From positions 62,001-126,000 of the forward strand of contig CANQYI010000003.1 of NCBI GenBank assembly GCA_947628005.1: a stretch of DNA of 64,000 nt, read 5' to 3'. Source of the stretch: an uncultured Clostridia bacterium (GTDB lineage Bacteria > Bacillota > Clostridia > TANB77 > CAG-465). Below the pieces are notes generated by a model. It saw only the letters and a list, made by a program, of their open reading frames with translations, was not told the DNA's origin and made no database searches. Positions 8,630 to 20,326 of the stretch are shown here, in pieces. Position numbers and translations under genes: made by a program. Position 1 is the stretch's first letter. The number at the start of each line of letters is the position of its first letter.

Positions 8630-9898
8630 CTATTTCAATTTATATACCACATTTTTTGAAAATCCTGTCTTTTCTATTATATCTTTTTCTAGCATTTCAT
8701 TTAAAACATTAATTGTAGCACTTTTTCCTAAATTTAATATTTTTTCAAAGATTTCTCTTGTGCCTTGAATATTTTGCTTTAGATATTCTATAATTAACAT
8801 ATATTCAGTTTTTAAATTTAATTTTGGTAATATAACAAGGAAACTATTAGGTGCAACTTTTATTTCTGGACTTGTTATTGATGTTCTATATTCTTCATAC
8901 ATTCTTGGTATTCCTGTCCCATACGCTTCTACAAAATTTAATCTATGAAATATATTTACAAGATTTGGATTTCTAGATGATGAACTTCCAAGTTTTATAT
9001 CTTCTATTGTTAATCCACTAACTAGCCCACCTAAACTTAAAAATTCTATCTTATCATTAAATATATGAATTAGGTTACTCCCATTTATTTCATAATCTCT
9101 GTGTGTAATAATGTTACATAACAATTCTCTTAAACTATTTTTTGGATATTCATATTTATCAATTCTTTCCATTCCATCTATTTTACTACTCATACGATTA
9201 TTTAGCATTAAATATTCATATACATTTTCTAATTGGCTTAATATACTTTCGTCAGAAAATTCTTTACTGTCTAGAAATTCTGATTTTGTATTATCTTTAT
9301 ATCTAGCTACTTTTATAGAATATGGACATTGATCTGAAATCAATAATGCTAAATTTGTATATTTATTATCTGAATTAATAAGTCCCAGATTCTTCTTTTC
9401 TATATCTCCAAAAGCAATATTCTTATTTTTAAATATTTTGTTAGCATAGGTAAAAGTTAAATCTTGATTAATACTAATATTCTTCTCAAATGAAATTCCT
9501 GATGACTCTATTATCATTTCTCTTATTGTTTCTTTTGTAGCATGTTGCACAGTTGCTCCTAATCTAACAAATACTCCATCAGTAGTCATTCCTTTAGATT
9601 TTATATAATAAGGTTTATTAGTTCCTCTTAAAACTTCTATAACAATTATTTCTTTATTTTCTTCAATTTCAATTCTACTTGACACGAGAAAATTTACTGA
9701 TGGTTCTATACTATCATTTATTTTACTACTTAATCTATCTAAATCTTCTTTTGCATTTTTAAGTCCCACAACTTTAGCATTATCATCATATCCCAAAATA
9801 ATTGTTCCTCCAGTAGTATTACAAAAAGCAATTATTTCTTTAACAATTGAATCTGTTAGCTCTCGTTTAAATTCTAAATTGTTATTTTCTGTTATCAA
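8630..9898 (-). CDS. AlbA_2 (Schlafen-type) domain plus C-terminal ATPase-like protein
   Basis: LEFKRELTDSIVKEIIAFCNTTGGTIILGYDD; NSLRELLCNIITHRDYEINGSNLIHIFNDKIEFLS. GAGGTG precedes TTG at 9898 (track starts at 9985). Confidence 0.85.
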   Translation of the reverse strand: MITENNNLEFKRELTDSIVKEIIAFCNTTGGTIILGYDDNAKVVGLKNAKEDLDRLSSKINDSIEPSVNFLVSSRIEIEENKEIIVIEVLRGTNKPYYIKSKGMTTDGVFVRLGATVQHATKETIREMIIESSGISFEKNISINQDLTFTYANKIFKNKNIAFGDIEKKNLGLINSDNKYTNLALLISDQCPYSIKVARYKDNTKSEFLDSKEFSDESILSQLENVYEYLMLNNRMSSKIDGMERIDKYEYPKNSLRELLCNIITHRDYEINGSNLIHIFNDKIEFLSLGGLVSGLTIEDIKLGSSSSRNPNLVNIFHRLNFVEAYGTGIPRMYEEYRTSITSPEIKVAPNSFLVILPKLNLKTEYMLIIEYLKQNIQGTREIFEKILNLGKSATINVLNEMLEKDIIEKTGFSKNVVYKLK

Positions 9899-9966
9899 AA
9901 AAATCACCTCTTTCTTTTTCGTTATTATATCAACTTTTATATTTTTTATCAATATTTTTGACCACA

Positions 9967-9984
9967 TTTGTTTTCTTTCGTCCA
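9967..9984 (-). repeat. 18-bp direct repeat, copy 1
   Basis: tttgttttctttcgtcca, identical at 10055-10072. Confidence 0.85.
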
Positions 9985-10054
9985 AATTTAATTATATTAC
10001 ACATTTATAGTAAAACAAAAATTGTTGATATTTCAATGATTTTCAAATTTTATT

Positions 10055-10072
10055 TTTGTTTTCTTTCGTCCA
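10055..10072 (-). repeat. 18-bp direct repeat, copy 2
   Basis: Identical to 9967-9984. Confidence 0.85.
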
Positions 10073-10279
10073 TAAATTATATTAATTGTAAATAACCACT
10101 TGCTTTCATCTATTTGATTTAACTTTGTTCCTATTCTCTATTAGAAAATCAAATTTTTTCTCACATTCTTCATCTCAATAAAACTTACTTCTAAAATTTA
10201 TTCTTTTTATATCAAAATCTCCACTTTTTCTCTTTTTTAATATTATTGATTCAATAAATTAGGATGATTTTTTCAAAAG

Positions 10280-10314
10280 AAAAAATCAACCAGTTTAACT
10301 GATTGATTTTTATA
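10280..10314 (-). terminator. Intrinsic terminator downstream of tRNA-Gln
   Basis: AAAATCAACCAGTTTAACTGATTGATTTT hairpin with A/T flanks. Confidence 0.65.
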
Positions 10315-10349
10315 TCTTCTGTTCTATAAAGTTCGAACAGAAACTTCGC

Positions 10350-10425
10350 TGGCTGGGGTAGCTGGATTCGAACCAGCGAAATGCCAGATTCAGAGTCTGG
10401 TGCCTTACCGCTTGGCTATACCCCA
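10350..10425 (-). tRNA. tRNA-Gln (anticodon CTG), CCA encoded
   Basis: TGGGGTATAGCCAAGCGGTAAGGCACCAGACTCTGAATCTGGCATTTCGCTGGTTCGAATCCAGCTACCCCAGCCA; loop CT-CTG-AA. Confidence 0.93.
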
Positions 10426-10469
10426 AAGATGAAAAAATTATATCATAAAAATTATATTTATTCAATACA

Positions 10470-11717
10470 TTAATCTATTTTATTTCTTGCTCTAAAATTT
10501 TCTTTATTGTACAATTTATTTTCTAACAAATTTGCATTAATTACACTACTATCACCATAAGCATTTCTAATTTTATCAATTGTTTTCTCTAATTTTTCTT
10601 GTTTTACATCTTTAGCTAAGTTTACATCCTCTGTTTTATCAAAGATAGAAATTTGTTTTTGAGGTACATAATCTTCGTCAACAAAATTAGATAAAGCTAT
10701 TGATATCATTCTTATTGGATTTTCAATTTTCCAAAAAGAAAGTATTAATTCTAAAGCCTCTTTAATTATCTGTTTATTTAAATTTATTGGAGTTTCTAAA
10801 GTAATTTGCTTTGAAGTAACTTTTAAATTTATATCTTTTATTGATACTTGTACAGTCATTGCTTTTTTGTTTATTTTTCTAATTCTAGCTCCTATTTCCT
10901 GACTTATAATACTTACTCCAAACTTTATCTCTTCTAATCCAACTAAGTTTTTTTCAAAAGTTATATCATGACTTATAGATTTTAATTCTCTTACATCATA
11001 TATTGAAGCTACCTGTAAATTATCATTACCATTTGCATATTCATATAAACTTTCTCCAATTTTTCCTAACTTTTTTGATATATAATCTTTATTTGAATTT
11101 GCTAAATCCCCTATAGTATAAATTCCCATAGAATTTAGTGCTTTGCTTGTAGCTTTGCCACAATATAAAAGTTCTGAAACCTTTAGTGGATACACAATAT
11201 CTTTATAATTTTTACGATTTATTATTGTAACAGCATCTGGTTTTTTATAATCACTACCAAGTTTAGCAAAAATTTTATTAAAAGACACACCTACAGAAAT
11301 AGTAATTCCCAACTTTTCCTTTACTTCTTTTCTAAGTTTATTTGCTATTTCTTCTCCTGTACCAAATAATTTTTGACTAGATGTAACATCTAACCAAGCC
11401 TCATCTATGCCAAATGGTTCAACTAAATCTGTATATTTTCTATATATTTCATTTATTTTTCGAGAATATTTAATATACTCACTATAATGTGGAGCAACTA
11501 AAACTAAATTTGGACATTTATTTTTTGATTTATATACAGTTTCTGCAGTATTTATATTAAATTTCTTTGCTAATTCATTTTTAGCAAGTATTACTCCATG
11601 TCTTTTTTCTGGATCTCCACACACAGCCATTGGTACAGTTTTTAATTTTGGATTTAATACCATTTCTACGGATGCAAAAAAGCAATTACAATCAGAGTGC
11701 AATATTACTCTATCCAT
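10470..11717 (-). CDS. dinB: DNA polymerase IV / Y-family polymerase
   Basis: LHSDCNCFFASVE, EPFGIDEAWLDVT, ISVGVSFNKIFAKLGSDYKKPD. Confidence 0.93.
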   Translation of the reverse strand: MDRVILHSDCNCFFASVEMVLNPKLKTVPMAVCGDPEKRHGVILAKNELAKKFNINTAETVYKSKNKCPNLVLVAPHYSEYIKYSRKINEIYRKYTDLVEPFGIDEAWLDVTSSQKLFGTGEEIANKLRKEVKEKLGITISVGVSFNKIFAKLGSDYKKPDAVTIINRKNYKDIVYPLKVSELLYCGKATSKALNSMGIYTIGDLANSNKDYISKKLGKIGESLYEYANGNDNLQVASIYDVRELKSISHDITFEKNLVGLEEIKFGVSIISQEIGARIRKINKKAMTVQVSIKDINLKVTSKQITLETPINLNKQIIKEALELILSFWKIENPIRMISIALSNFVDEDYVPQKQISIFDKTEDVNLAKDVKQEKLEKTIDKIRNAYGDSSVINANLLENKLYNKENFRARNKID

Positions 11718-11774
11718 ACTTACTCCTTTTATAAACATTTGTTCTTATTATACTATATTAATCTGTATATGTCA

Positions 11775-11815
11775 ATAAAAAAATAGTTAAATTAAACTAT
11801 TTAACTATTTTTTAT
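11775..11815 (-). terminator. Intrinsic terminator
   Basis: AAAAAATAGTTAAAT-taaact-ATTTAACTATTTTTT. Confidence 0.6.
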
Positions 11816-13530
11816 TTTACTTTTATAACTTTATACTTACCAAATCCTTGATTTTCAAGTTCAAAGTCCTTAGACTTTTCACTTTTATTTAAATTAACAA
11901 AATTTATAATTTCATTTTTTAATTCATCATCATCAGTAATAATATTTTCTATTATATTATTCATAAGACCATTTGCAATATCTTCTTTTTCTATAAACTG
12001 TCCAATGCATATGTTTTCCTTTTTAATTATGCTTCTTAGTCTTACCTTATTTGTTAAATATGATTTTTTCTTTATTACTTGTTGATATAAGTTTGGTAAT
12101 TCATATTTCTTCTCTAACGTATCAATATAAATTTTTAAATTCTTTTTATCGAATTTTCTATAATTTTCATTTATATAAAGCAAAGCTTCTCTAAGTAAAT
12201 TTATTTGTTTTTGTTTTTCTTTTATCTTGATATTTTCATCATGAGTATTATATATATAACCAACATGTTCTCTTAAAGATTCTTCAAGTCTAATTATATA
12301 CTGTTTAATTAAATCTTCCTTTGATTCCTCTAAAAGTGTAATATAGTACTGTCTAAACTCAGAAATTTGTCTTATTTTAGTTGTGTTTAATTCAAATAAT
12401 TCAAGATACTTTTTAAAATTGAATTTCTTTAGTAAATTTTCGTTTAATTCATCTATTACATCATATATTTCTATATCATCCTTTACAGATAATTCAAAAT
12501 CAAATAGAATATTTTGTATATAGTCCTTAAACTTACAATTTTGCAAATAAGATGGTAATTGTTTCTTTGAATTAATATCATTTAATATGTTTTCTAATAT
12601 TGTCATACCATCATATGAATATAGGCTTATTAAGTCTTCTCTTATTTTTGAATATAAAGCCTGATTTTCTATTTCTATTTTTTCATACTCTTTAATAATA
12701 CTTCTATAATATTTTTTATGTATAAAATCAATACAATTTAATAAATGTGTCTTTGATACATCTTCTTTAAGAACAATTTCTTTAATTTTGTCATAAAAAC
12801 TTGTAAGTTTTACATCAATATAATCGCAACAATCAATAAATATCTGTTCATATGATTTTAAATACTCAATAGAATATTTGCTATCATCAGAAGAGCTTAA
12901 ATCTTTAGCAAATATATTTTTTCTATTTTTTGCATATTGATTTTCAAGTGATATAGTATTAAATATATCTAAAATTTCTTGCTTTTTATCTAAAGGAATT
13001 TGATTTTTTTCCTTATATAATGAAATTATATCAAGTAAAGAAATCATACCCTCTTTATAGTTATCAAGCTTAGAAATCATATAATTTATTGCATACACTC
13101 TCTTGTTATCTCTTGAAATTTTTTCTACTTTTGTTTTTATATCAAGTAAAATATTATCTGGATTTACTCTAATATGAATACTATTCTTTAACACATCAAT
13201 AGAATAAATTAGAGATACTATTTTTTTAACTATTTCAAGAGCTTCTTTTCTGCTATTCTCAAGTTCTAACATCTCTTGCTCTTTAATTGAAAGCAAACTT
13301 ACAATTTTACTTTCAACATTATTAACTTGCATGTAAAAAGAAGTAGATAAAACACCTTCACATTTTACAGATAAAATATCAGATAAATACTGCAATAATT
13401 CATATCTTAGCGTATCTAACTTATATCTACTAGTCAAAGTTAAATTGTTTTGAGATAGTATTTTATCAATCTTTCTTTTAATTTCATAAAAATGATTAAT
13501 ATTAACTTGTACTCCCAGTAAAACTTCCAT
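11812..13530 (-). CDS. Large coiled-coil hypothetical protein
   Basis: 572-aa ORF rich in E/K/I/L heptad-like segments; no recognised domain. Confidence 0.75.
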   Translation of the reverse strand: MEVLLGVQVNINHFYEIKRKIDKILSQNNLTLTSRYKLDTLRYELLQYLSDILSVKCEGVLSTSFYMQVNNVESKIVSLLSIKEQEMLELENSRKEALEIVKKIVSLIYSIDVLKNSIHIRVNPDNILLDIKTKVEKISRDNKRVYAINYMISKLDNYKEGMISLLDIISLYKEKNQIPLDKKQEILDIFNTISLENQYAKNRKNIFAKDLSSSDDSKYSIEYLKSYEQIFIDCCDYIDVKLTSFYDKIKEIVLKEDVSKTHLLNCIDFIHKKYYRSIIKEYEKIEIENQALYSKIREDLISLYSYDGMTILENILNDINSKKQLPSYLQNCKFKDYIQNILFDFELSVKDDIEIYDVIDELNENLLKKFNFKKYLELFELNTTKIRQISEFRQYYITLLEESKEDLIKQYIIRLEESLREHVGYIYNTHDENIKIKEKQKQINLLREALLYINENYRKFDKKNLKIYIDTLEKKYELPNLYQQVIKKKSYLTNKVRLRSIIKKENICIGQFIEKEDIANGLMNNIIENIITDDDELKNEIINFVNLNKSEKSKDFELENQGFGKYKVIKVK

Positions 13531-13637
13531 GTTTAACTCCTTACAATATTAATCAACCTCAAGTGCATTATATCATGAAATTTACAAATAGTCAATATTT
13601 ATGTTAATTTATGTACTAACTTATTTAATAAAATAAG

Positions 13638-13665
13638 AAAAAGTAGGAATAAAACATCCCTACTT
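13638..13665 (-). terminator. Intrinsic terminator overlapping the stop region
   Basis: AAGTAGG-gatgttttatt-CCTACTT TTTC on minus strand. Confidence 0.6.
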
Positions 13666-14733
13666 AACTTTTTTTGCAGTAAAAATATCATATGTAACCA
13701 TATCTTTTACCTGATATGTACCACTATTAGAAAGAGTAAAAGCATAATCTACTCTCTTATTCTTTGCCTCTGTCTCTTTACCATCCATATATACTTCATC
13801 AATAGTAAGCTCTAAATATAGTCCATCTACATAACCTGCGGCGTAAGTTTTTATTTTGTTATCGCAGTTATATGTGCCAAAATATACATTATCCATACTT
13901 TTTGAACTATCTTTATATAGATAAAATTTATTATCTTTGTCTTCAATTACTAAATAACCTTTTTTTCCTAAGTCCCACTCTCCAACTAATTTTGATTTAG
14001 CATCTTTAGAACTTAATTCGTCTTTAGTATTATCTAATTTTAAAGTGTTATATATTTTTTTTACTCTAAATATTTCATCGTAGTAATCATCTTCCTCTGC
14101 TGTAAATGTGAAAGAATAGTAATTGTAGTCATCTGCTAAAAATAGCTGAGATGATATTGTTTTTTCACCTAGAAATTCTTCCATATATTTAATTTTAATC
14201 CATGTATTTTGATTTATTTCAACTTCCGATTTATCAGAAAGTATTGTATAATGATTCTTATAGTCTTTAATAAGACTATCTGCAAACTGTTCTGTTGTCA
14301 TATATATATTAGATGTTGAATATGTAATTTCTATTGTCATATCATCTTTTTTTAATACCTTTTTATTTTCATCCGAATTTAACTTATCTTTTGACCAATC
14401 ACTGTAGTAGTTTAAATACAAATCTTCTATATTAAGTGTTTCTTCTGGTTCATCAAAATAGCTGTAATCATAATCGTAATCATAATCAAAAATATCAAAA
14501 TTTTTATATATTAAAAATAAATATAAACATACAAATAGTATTGTACATATAATTCCAAAAATACCAGTTAATAAACCTGCAATTCCCATATTTTTTCTTG
14601 TTGTTTTTATACCTAAAATTCCAAATATTATTGCTATAATACCTGAAATTAAAGATATAACTACACTAAAAGAAAGCAAAATAGAAATTATTCCAAAAAT
14701 TAAAGCTATTATAGAATACCCTTTGTTATTCAT
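13660..14733 (-). CDS. DUF4190-like membrane protein with extracellular domain
   Basis: N-term GYSIIALIFGIISILLSFSVV...IAIIFGILGIKTTRKN. Confidence 0.65.
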   Translation of the reverse strand: MNNKGYSIIALIFGIISILLSFSVVISLISGIIAIIFGILGIKTTRKNMGIAGLLTGIFGIICTILFVCLYLFLIYKNFDIFDYDYDYDYSYFDEPEETLNIEDLYLNYYSDWSKDKLNSDENKKVLKKDDMTIEITYSTSNIYMTTEQFADSLIKDYKNHYTILSDKSEVEINQNTWIKIKYMEEFLGEKTISSQLFLADDYNYYSFTFTAEEDDYYDEIFRVKKIYNTLKLDNTKDELSSKDAKSKLVGEWDLGKKGYLVIEDKDNKFYLYKDSSKSMDNVYFGTYNCDNKIKTYAAGYVDGLYLELTIDEVYMDGKETEAKNKRVDYAFTLSNSGTYQVKDMVTYDIFTAKKVK

Positions 14734-14745
14734 TTCAATCTCCTC

Positions 14746-15804
14746 CTATTTTTTTACATAGACCGTTTGTGTAGGATAAGCCAAAGATATTTTTTCAGAT
14801 TGTGCTACATTTAGTATGATATAATTTACCTTTTCTTTTTGATCTAAATACTCATTATAATCTTTAGCATTTATATAAAGATAAATATATATATTTATAC
14901 AATCTGACTTTATATCACTCATGTGTATATTTATTGTCTCGTTTTCTACACCTGAAATTTTCATTAGTTCTAATTTTAAATCTTCTATAAATTTGTTAAT
15001 CTTTACCAAAGATGTTTCTAAAGTTATTCCTAAATCTAAATCATACCTTCTTTTTCCACCAGTTCTTGACCAATTTAGCACATAAGATTCTGCTATTTTT
15101 GAACTTGGAATTGACACGACAGATCTATCATTTGTCCTAACTACAGTACTTCTAAAAGTGATATCTTCAACTGTTCCCTTAAAACTATCTGTTTCTATAT
15201 AGTCCCCTACTACAAAAGGTTTTTCAGTTATTATTACAAAACTAGAAATTAAACTTTTTACAATATCTTGTGCTGCAAGCGCAATAACAGCACTTCCAAT
15301 TCCTAGTCCTGCAACAAGCCCATTTAAATTATATCCTAATTCTGCAATTACTATAAACGCAGTTATTATATATATTATTAAAATTATTATTTTATCAAAA
15401 AAACTTATCAAAGTCCTATTATTATCATTTGAAATTCCTTTAAAAAATTTAAAACTTTTTTTATTAGAAAATAAATTAATAAATGCTTTAGATATAAGTA
15501 ATATACACATTATTCTAAAGATTTTATGAAGTATAAAAGAAAATTCATCTGATAATTTAAGAGTATATGTTGCTAAAAATACACCAAATACGCAAAAAAA
15601 TATTTTTAATGGTTTATACGCACTACTCTCTTTTACTTTTTTATTATTGTTAGTTATTTTATGAACGATTCCTATTATGAGTGAAGATAATGGAACACTG
15701 AATACTAAAAACACTAATATAATTATTAAAAATTCTATAAAAGAAACTACACTATAATTAAAAGGACTTAAAATCTTATCATACAAATTGGGAAATAAAT
15801 TCAT
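14746..15804 (-). CDS. MscS-family mechanosensitive channel
   Basis: GLVAGLGIGSAVIALAAQDIVKSLISSFVIITEKPFVVGDYIE...TVEDITFRSTVVRTNDRSVVSIPSSKI. Confidence 0.92.
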   Translation of the reverse strand: MNLFPNLYDKILSPFNYSVVSFIEFLIIILVFLVFSVPLSSLIIGIVHKITNNNKKVKESSAYKPLKIFFCVFGVFLATYTLKLSDEFSFILHKIFRIMCILLISKAFINLFSNKKSFKFFKGISNDNNRTLISFFDKIIILIIYIITAFIVIAELGYNLNGLVAGLGIGSAVIALAAQDIVKSLISSFVIITEKPFVVGDYIETDSFKGTVEDITFRSTVVRTNDRSVVSIPSSKIAESYVLNWSRTGGKRRYDLDLGITLETSLVKINKFIEDLKLELMKISGVENETINIHMSDIKSDCINIYIYLYINAKDYNEYLDQKEKVNYIILNVAQSEKISLAYPTQTVYVKK

Positions 15805-15824
15805 ATATTTTACACCTCTAAATT

Positions 15825-16562
15825 TTATTCATCAAACTCATACATTAATATATTAACTAAACTAATTGCCGCTGTATCTGCCCTTAAAATTCTTTGTCCC
15901 AAGCTAACACTTGATACATTTTTAAGTTGTAATAATTGATTTTTTTCACTCGTATCAAATCCACCTTCCGGACCAATAATACACGCAATTTTCTTTCTTT
16001 TATCATTTAATTTTGAGTTTATTACCTCTTTCAATTTCTTATTTTCTTTTTCATAAGCAAATATTGAAAAATCAAATTCTTCTAGTTTTTCATTTAATTC
16101 ATTAAAAGATATTATATCATTTACTTTCACAATATCAGTTCTTCCGCATTGTTTACATGCTTCATTTGCAATAATTTGTAGCTTTGTAACCCTCTTTTTA
16201 CGAACTTCTTTATCATCTAATTTTACTATAACATTTTTTGAAATAAATGGTACAATATTTTTAACTCCAAGTTCCGTACATTTTTGAATAACATAATCTA
16301 ATTTTTCATTTTTTAACATAGCGATAAATAGTGTAAGTTCTATATTGGGCTCTCCAATTTTTTCAGCATCTCTTAATTTCTTTAATACTATTGTATCTCT
16401 AGTAATTTTTTGTATGCTACATATATAATTATTTATATTTATTTCATCATTAATATTATATCTTAGAACTTGTATATGTTTTACTTCTCTTCCAAATATT
16501 TCAAAACAATCATCATTTATATAACGTATATATTTTGATTCAACAATAAATCTTTTTGCCAT
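15825..16562 (-). CDS. rsmE: 16S rRNA (uracil1498-N3)-methyltransferase RsmE
   Basis: KCTELGVKNIVPF, CIIGPEGGF, SLGQRILRADTAAI. Confidence 0.93.
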   Translation of the reverse strand: MAKRFIVESKYIRYINDDCFEIFGREVKHIQVLRYNINDEININNYICSIQKITRDTIVLKKLRDAEKIGEPNIELTLFIAMLKNEKLDYVIQKCTELGVKNIVPFISKNVIVKLDDKEVRKKRVTKLQIIANEACKQCGRTDIVKVNDIISFNELNEKLEEFDFSIFAYEKENKKLKEVINSKLNDKRKKIACIIGPEGGFDTSEKNQLLQLKNVSSVSLGQRILRADTAAISLVNILMYEFDE

Positions 16563-16621
16563 AAAATCACCATATAAACTTTTCCAAATAAATTATATAT
16601 TTAATTTAAAATATTGTCAAT

Positions 16622-16660
16622 AAAAAAGCAATATGCATTTATTGCACATTGCTTTTTATC
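16622..16660 (-). terminator. Intrinsic terminator of dnaJ
   Basis: AAAAAGCAAT...ATTGCTTTTT. Confidence 0.65.
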
Positions 16661-17810
16661 TTCCAAAAATATTTTTCTTTTTTATATTTACTTCTTCACC
16701 CATTATTGAAGCAAAATCTTTTAACAATTGTTTTTGTTTATCATTTAATCTTTTTGGTATATCAACATTTACTGTAAATTCTAGATTTCCTTTTGATCTA
16801 CTATGTATATTTTGTATTCCCTTATCTTTTATTCTAAACACAGTTCCACTTTGAGTACCTTCTGGAATTGAATACTGTATGTCTCCTTCTAGACTTGGCA
16901 CTGTTATTGTTCCACCAAGTGTAAGTATTGTAAACGGAACTGATATATCACATAATATGTCAAATCCTCTCCTTGTAAATATTTTATGTTTTGATACATT
17001 TACAACTACAAATAAATCTCCATTTGGTCCACCTTTTTTGCCTATGTCTCCTTCTCCTCTGTATGAAATTGCTTGACCATTATCTATACCTGCTGGAATA
17101 TCTACCATAATTTTTTTAGTTTTCTTTACAGTTCCTTTTCCATAACATTTTTCACAAGGAGTTGCTATTATTTTTCCTTCTCCATTACATTTATCACATA
17201 TTTTTACAGTTGAGAAAGAACCCATAATAGTATTTTGTGTTGTTTGGATTTTTCCTTTTCCACCACACTTATCACAAGTTACTGGTTGTGTTCCAGGCTT
17301 TGCTCCTGTTCCATGACAATTATCGCATGCTTCATGTCTTGCTATATTTATTTCCTTTTTAACACCAAAAGCTGCTTCTTCAAAAGTGATATTCATGTTA
17401 TATCTTAAATCAGCACCCTTTGTTGGGCCTTGTTTTTTGTGAGATGAACCAAATCCACCTCCAAAAACACTTCCTAGTATGTCATCTAAATCAATATCTA
17501 TTCCACCATTAAATCCAGAAAAGTCAAATCCTCCAAAACCTGAATATGCTCCATATCCGCCTCCTGAGCCAAAACCTGCTTGTTCAAAATTAGAGCCAAA
17601 TCTATCATATTGTGCTCTTTTAGTTTTATCAGAAAGCACACTATATGCTTCATTTACTTCTTTAAACTTAGCTTCTGCTTCTTGTTTATTATCAGGATTT
17701 GCATCTGGATGATATTTTTTTGCAAGTTTTCTATAAGCTCTCTTTATTTCATCATCAGTAGCATCTTTAGAAACATCTAATATTTTATAATAATCCTTTG
17801 ACTCTGCCAC
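16656..17810 (-). CDS. dnaJ: Chaperone DnaJ
   Basis: J domain, G-rich linker, four CxxCxGxG repeats. Confidence 0.97.
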   Translation of the reverse strand: MAESKDYYKILDVSKDATDDEIKRAYRKLAKKYHPDANPDNKQEAEAKFKEVNEAYSVLSDKTKRAQYDRFGSNFEQAGFGSGGGYGAYSGFGGFDFSGFNGGIDIDLDDILGSVFGGGFGSSHKKQGPTKGADLRYNMNITFEEAAFGVKKEINIARHEACDNCHGTGAKPGTQPVTCDKCGGKGKIQTTQNTIMGSFSTVKICDKCNGEGKIIATPCEKCYGKGTVKKTKKIMVDIPAGIDNGQAISYRGEGDIGKKGGPNGDLFVVVNVSKHKIFTRRGFDILCDISVPFTILTLGGTITVPSLEGDIQYSIPEGTQSGTVFRIKDKGIQNIHSRSKGNLEFTVNVDIPKRLNDKQKQLLKDFASIMGEEVNIKKKNIFGR

Positions 17811-17883
17811 AAGTTTTCCTCCTATATCAAAATTTTAAGAGTGGTATTTTTTTTAAGGAAATTACCACCCCTAAAATTAAAAA

Positions 17884-19731
<1,848 letters not shown>

Positions 19732-19777
19732 TTATTTATTAGTTACTTATGTTTTAAGCATAAGTAATTTACAAAAT

Positions 19778-20326
19778 TTAATTTGCTACTTTTACCATAG
19801 CATGACGAATTACTTTATCGCCAACTCTATATCCTTTTCTTAAGACTTCGACTACTTGTTTCTCTGCAAAATTTTTATCTTCTACATGCATAACTGCTTC
19901 ATGCAAATTTGGATCAAAATCTTGATGTAAAGCCTCTATTTCTTCAAGTCCCATCTTATCTAATGCCTCTTTTAACTGAGAATAAATCATGTCTATGCCA
20001 TCTTTAAAAGATTCATCTTTTGTCTTTGTCTCAAGTGCTTTTTCAAAATTATCTAATATTGGAAGAATTCCAATTAATACATCTGATAATACATTTGAAT
20101 ACATATTATCTTTTTCTTTTGAAATTCTCTTTTTAAAGTTATCAAATTCTGCCATATTTCTCTTTAGATGATCAAAATATTCATCTGCCTTTTTCTTTTG
20201 TTCTATTAAATCGTTATTAAGTTTAGCAATAAACTCATCTTTATCTATTTCAGTTTCATTTAAATTTTCATCAGTTTGAGTTTCTACTTCTTCTTTTACT
20301 TCTTTAGTACTTCCCTCTTTATTCAT
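19778..20326 (-). CDS. grpE: Nucleotide exchange factor GrpE
   Basis: EFDNFKKRISKEK, C-term VLRKGYRVGDKVIRHAMVKVA. Confidence 0.95.
   Translation of the reverse strand: MNKEGSTKEVKEEVETQTDENLNETEIDKDEFIAKLNNDLIEQKKKADEYFDHLKRNMAEFDNFKKRISKEKDNMYSNVLSDVLIGILPILDNFEKALETKTKDESFKDGIDMIYSQLKEALDKMGLEEIEALHQDFDPNLHEAVMHVEDKNFAEKQVVEVLRKGYRVGDKVIRHAMVKVAN

Noticed and set aside
8630-9985. Start of the AlbA_2 gene at 9985 as in the ORF track
   Set aside because: The region 9899-9985 lacks a convincing RBS at its start, whereas GAGGTG plus TTG at 9898 gives the expected N-terminus MITENNNLEFKREL.
5450-10240. Alternative genetic code (stop codons read as sense)
   Set aside because: Stops in the DUF1016 remnant are TAA and TAG, and all intact genes use TGG for Trp; simple gene decay explains it.
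10350-10425. tRNA-Gln as attachment site of the integrase-bearing element
   Set aside because: No duplicate of the tRNA 3' end was seen near the integrase or its repeats; the ~85-bp post-integrase repeat is unrelated to the tRNA.
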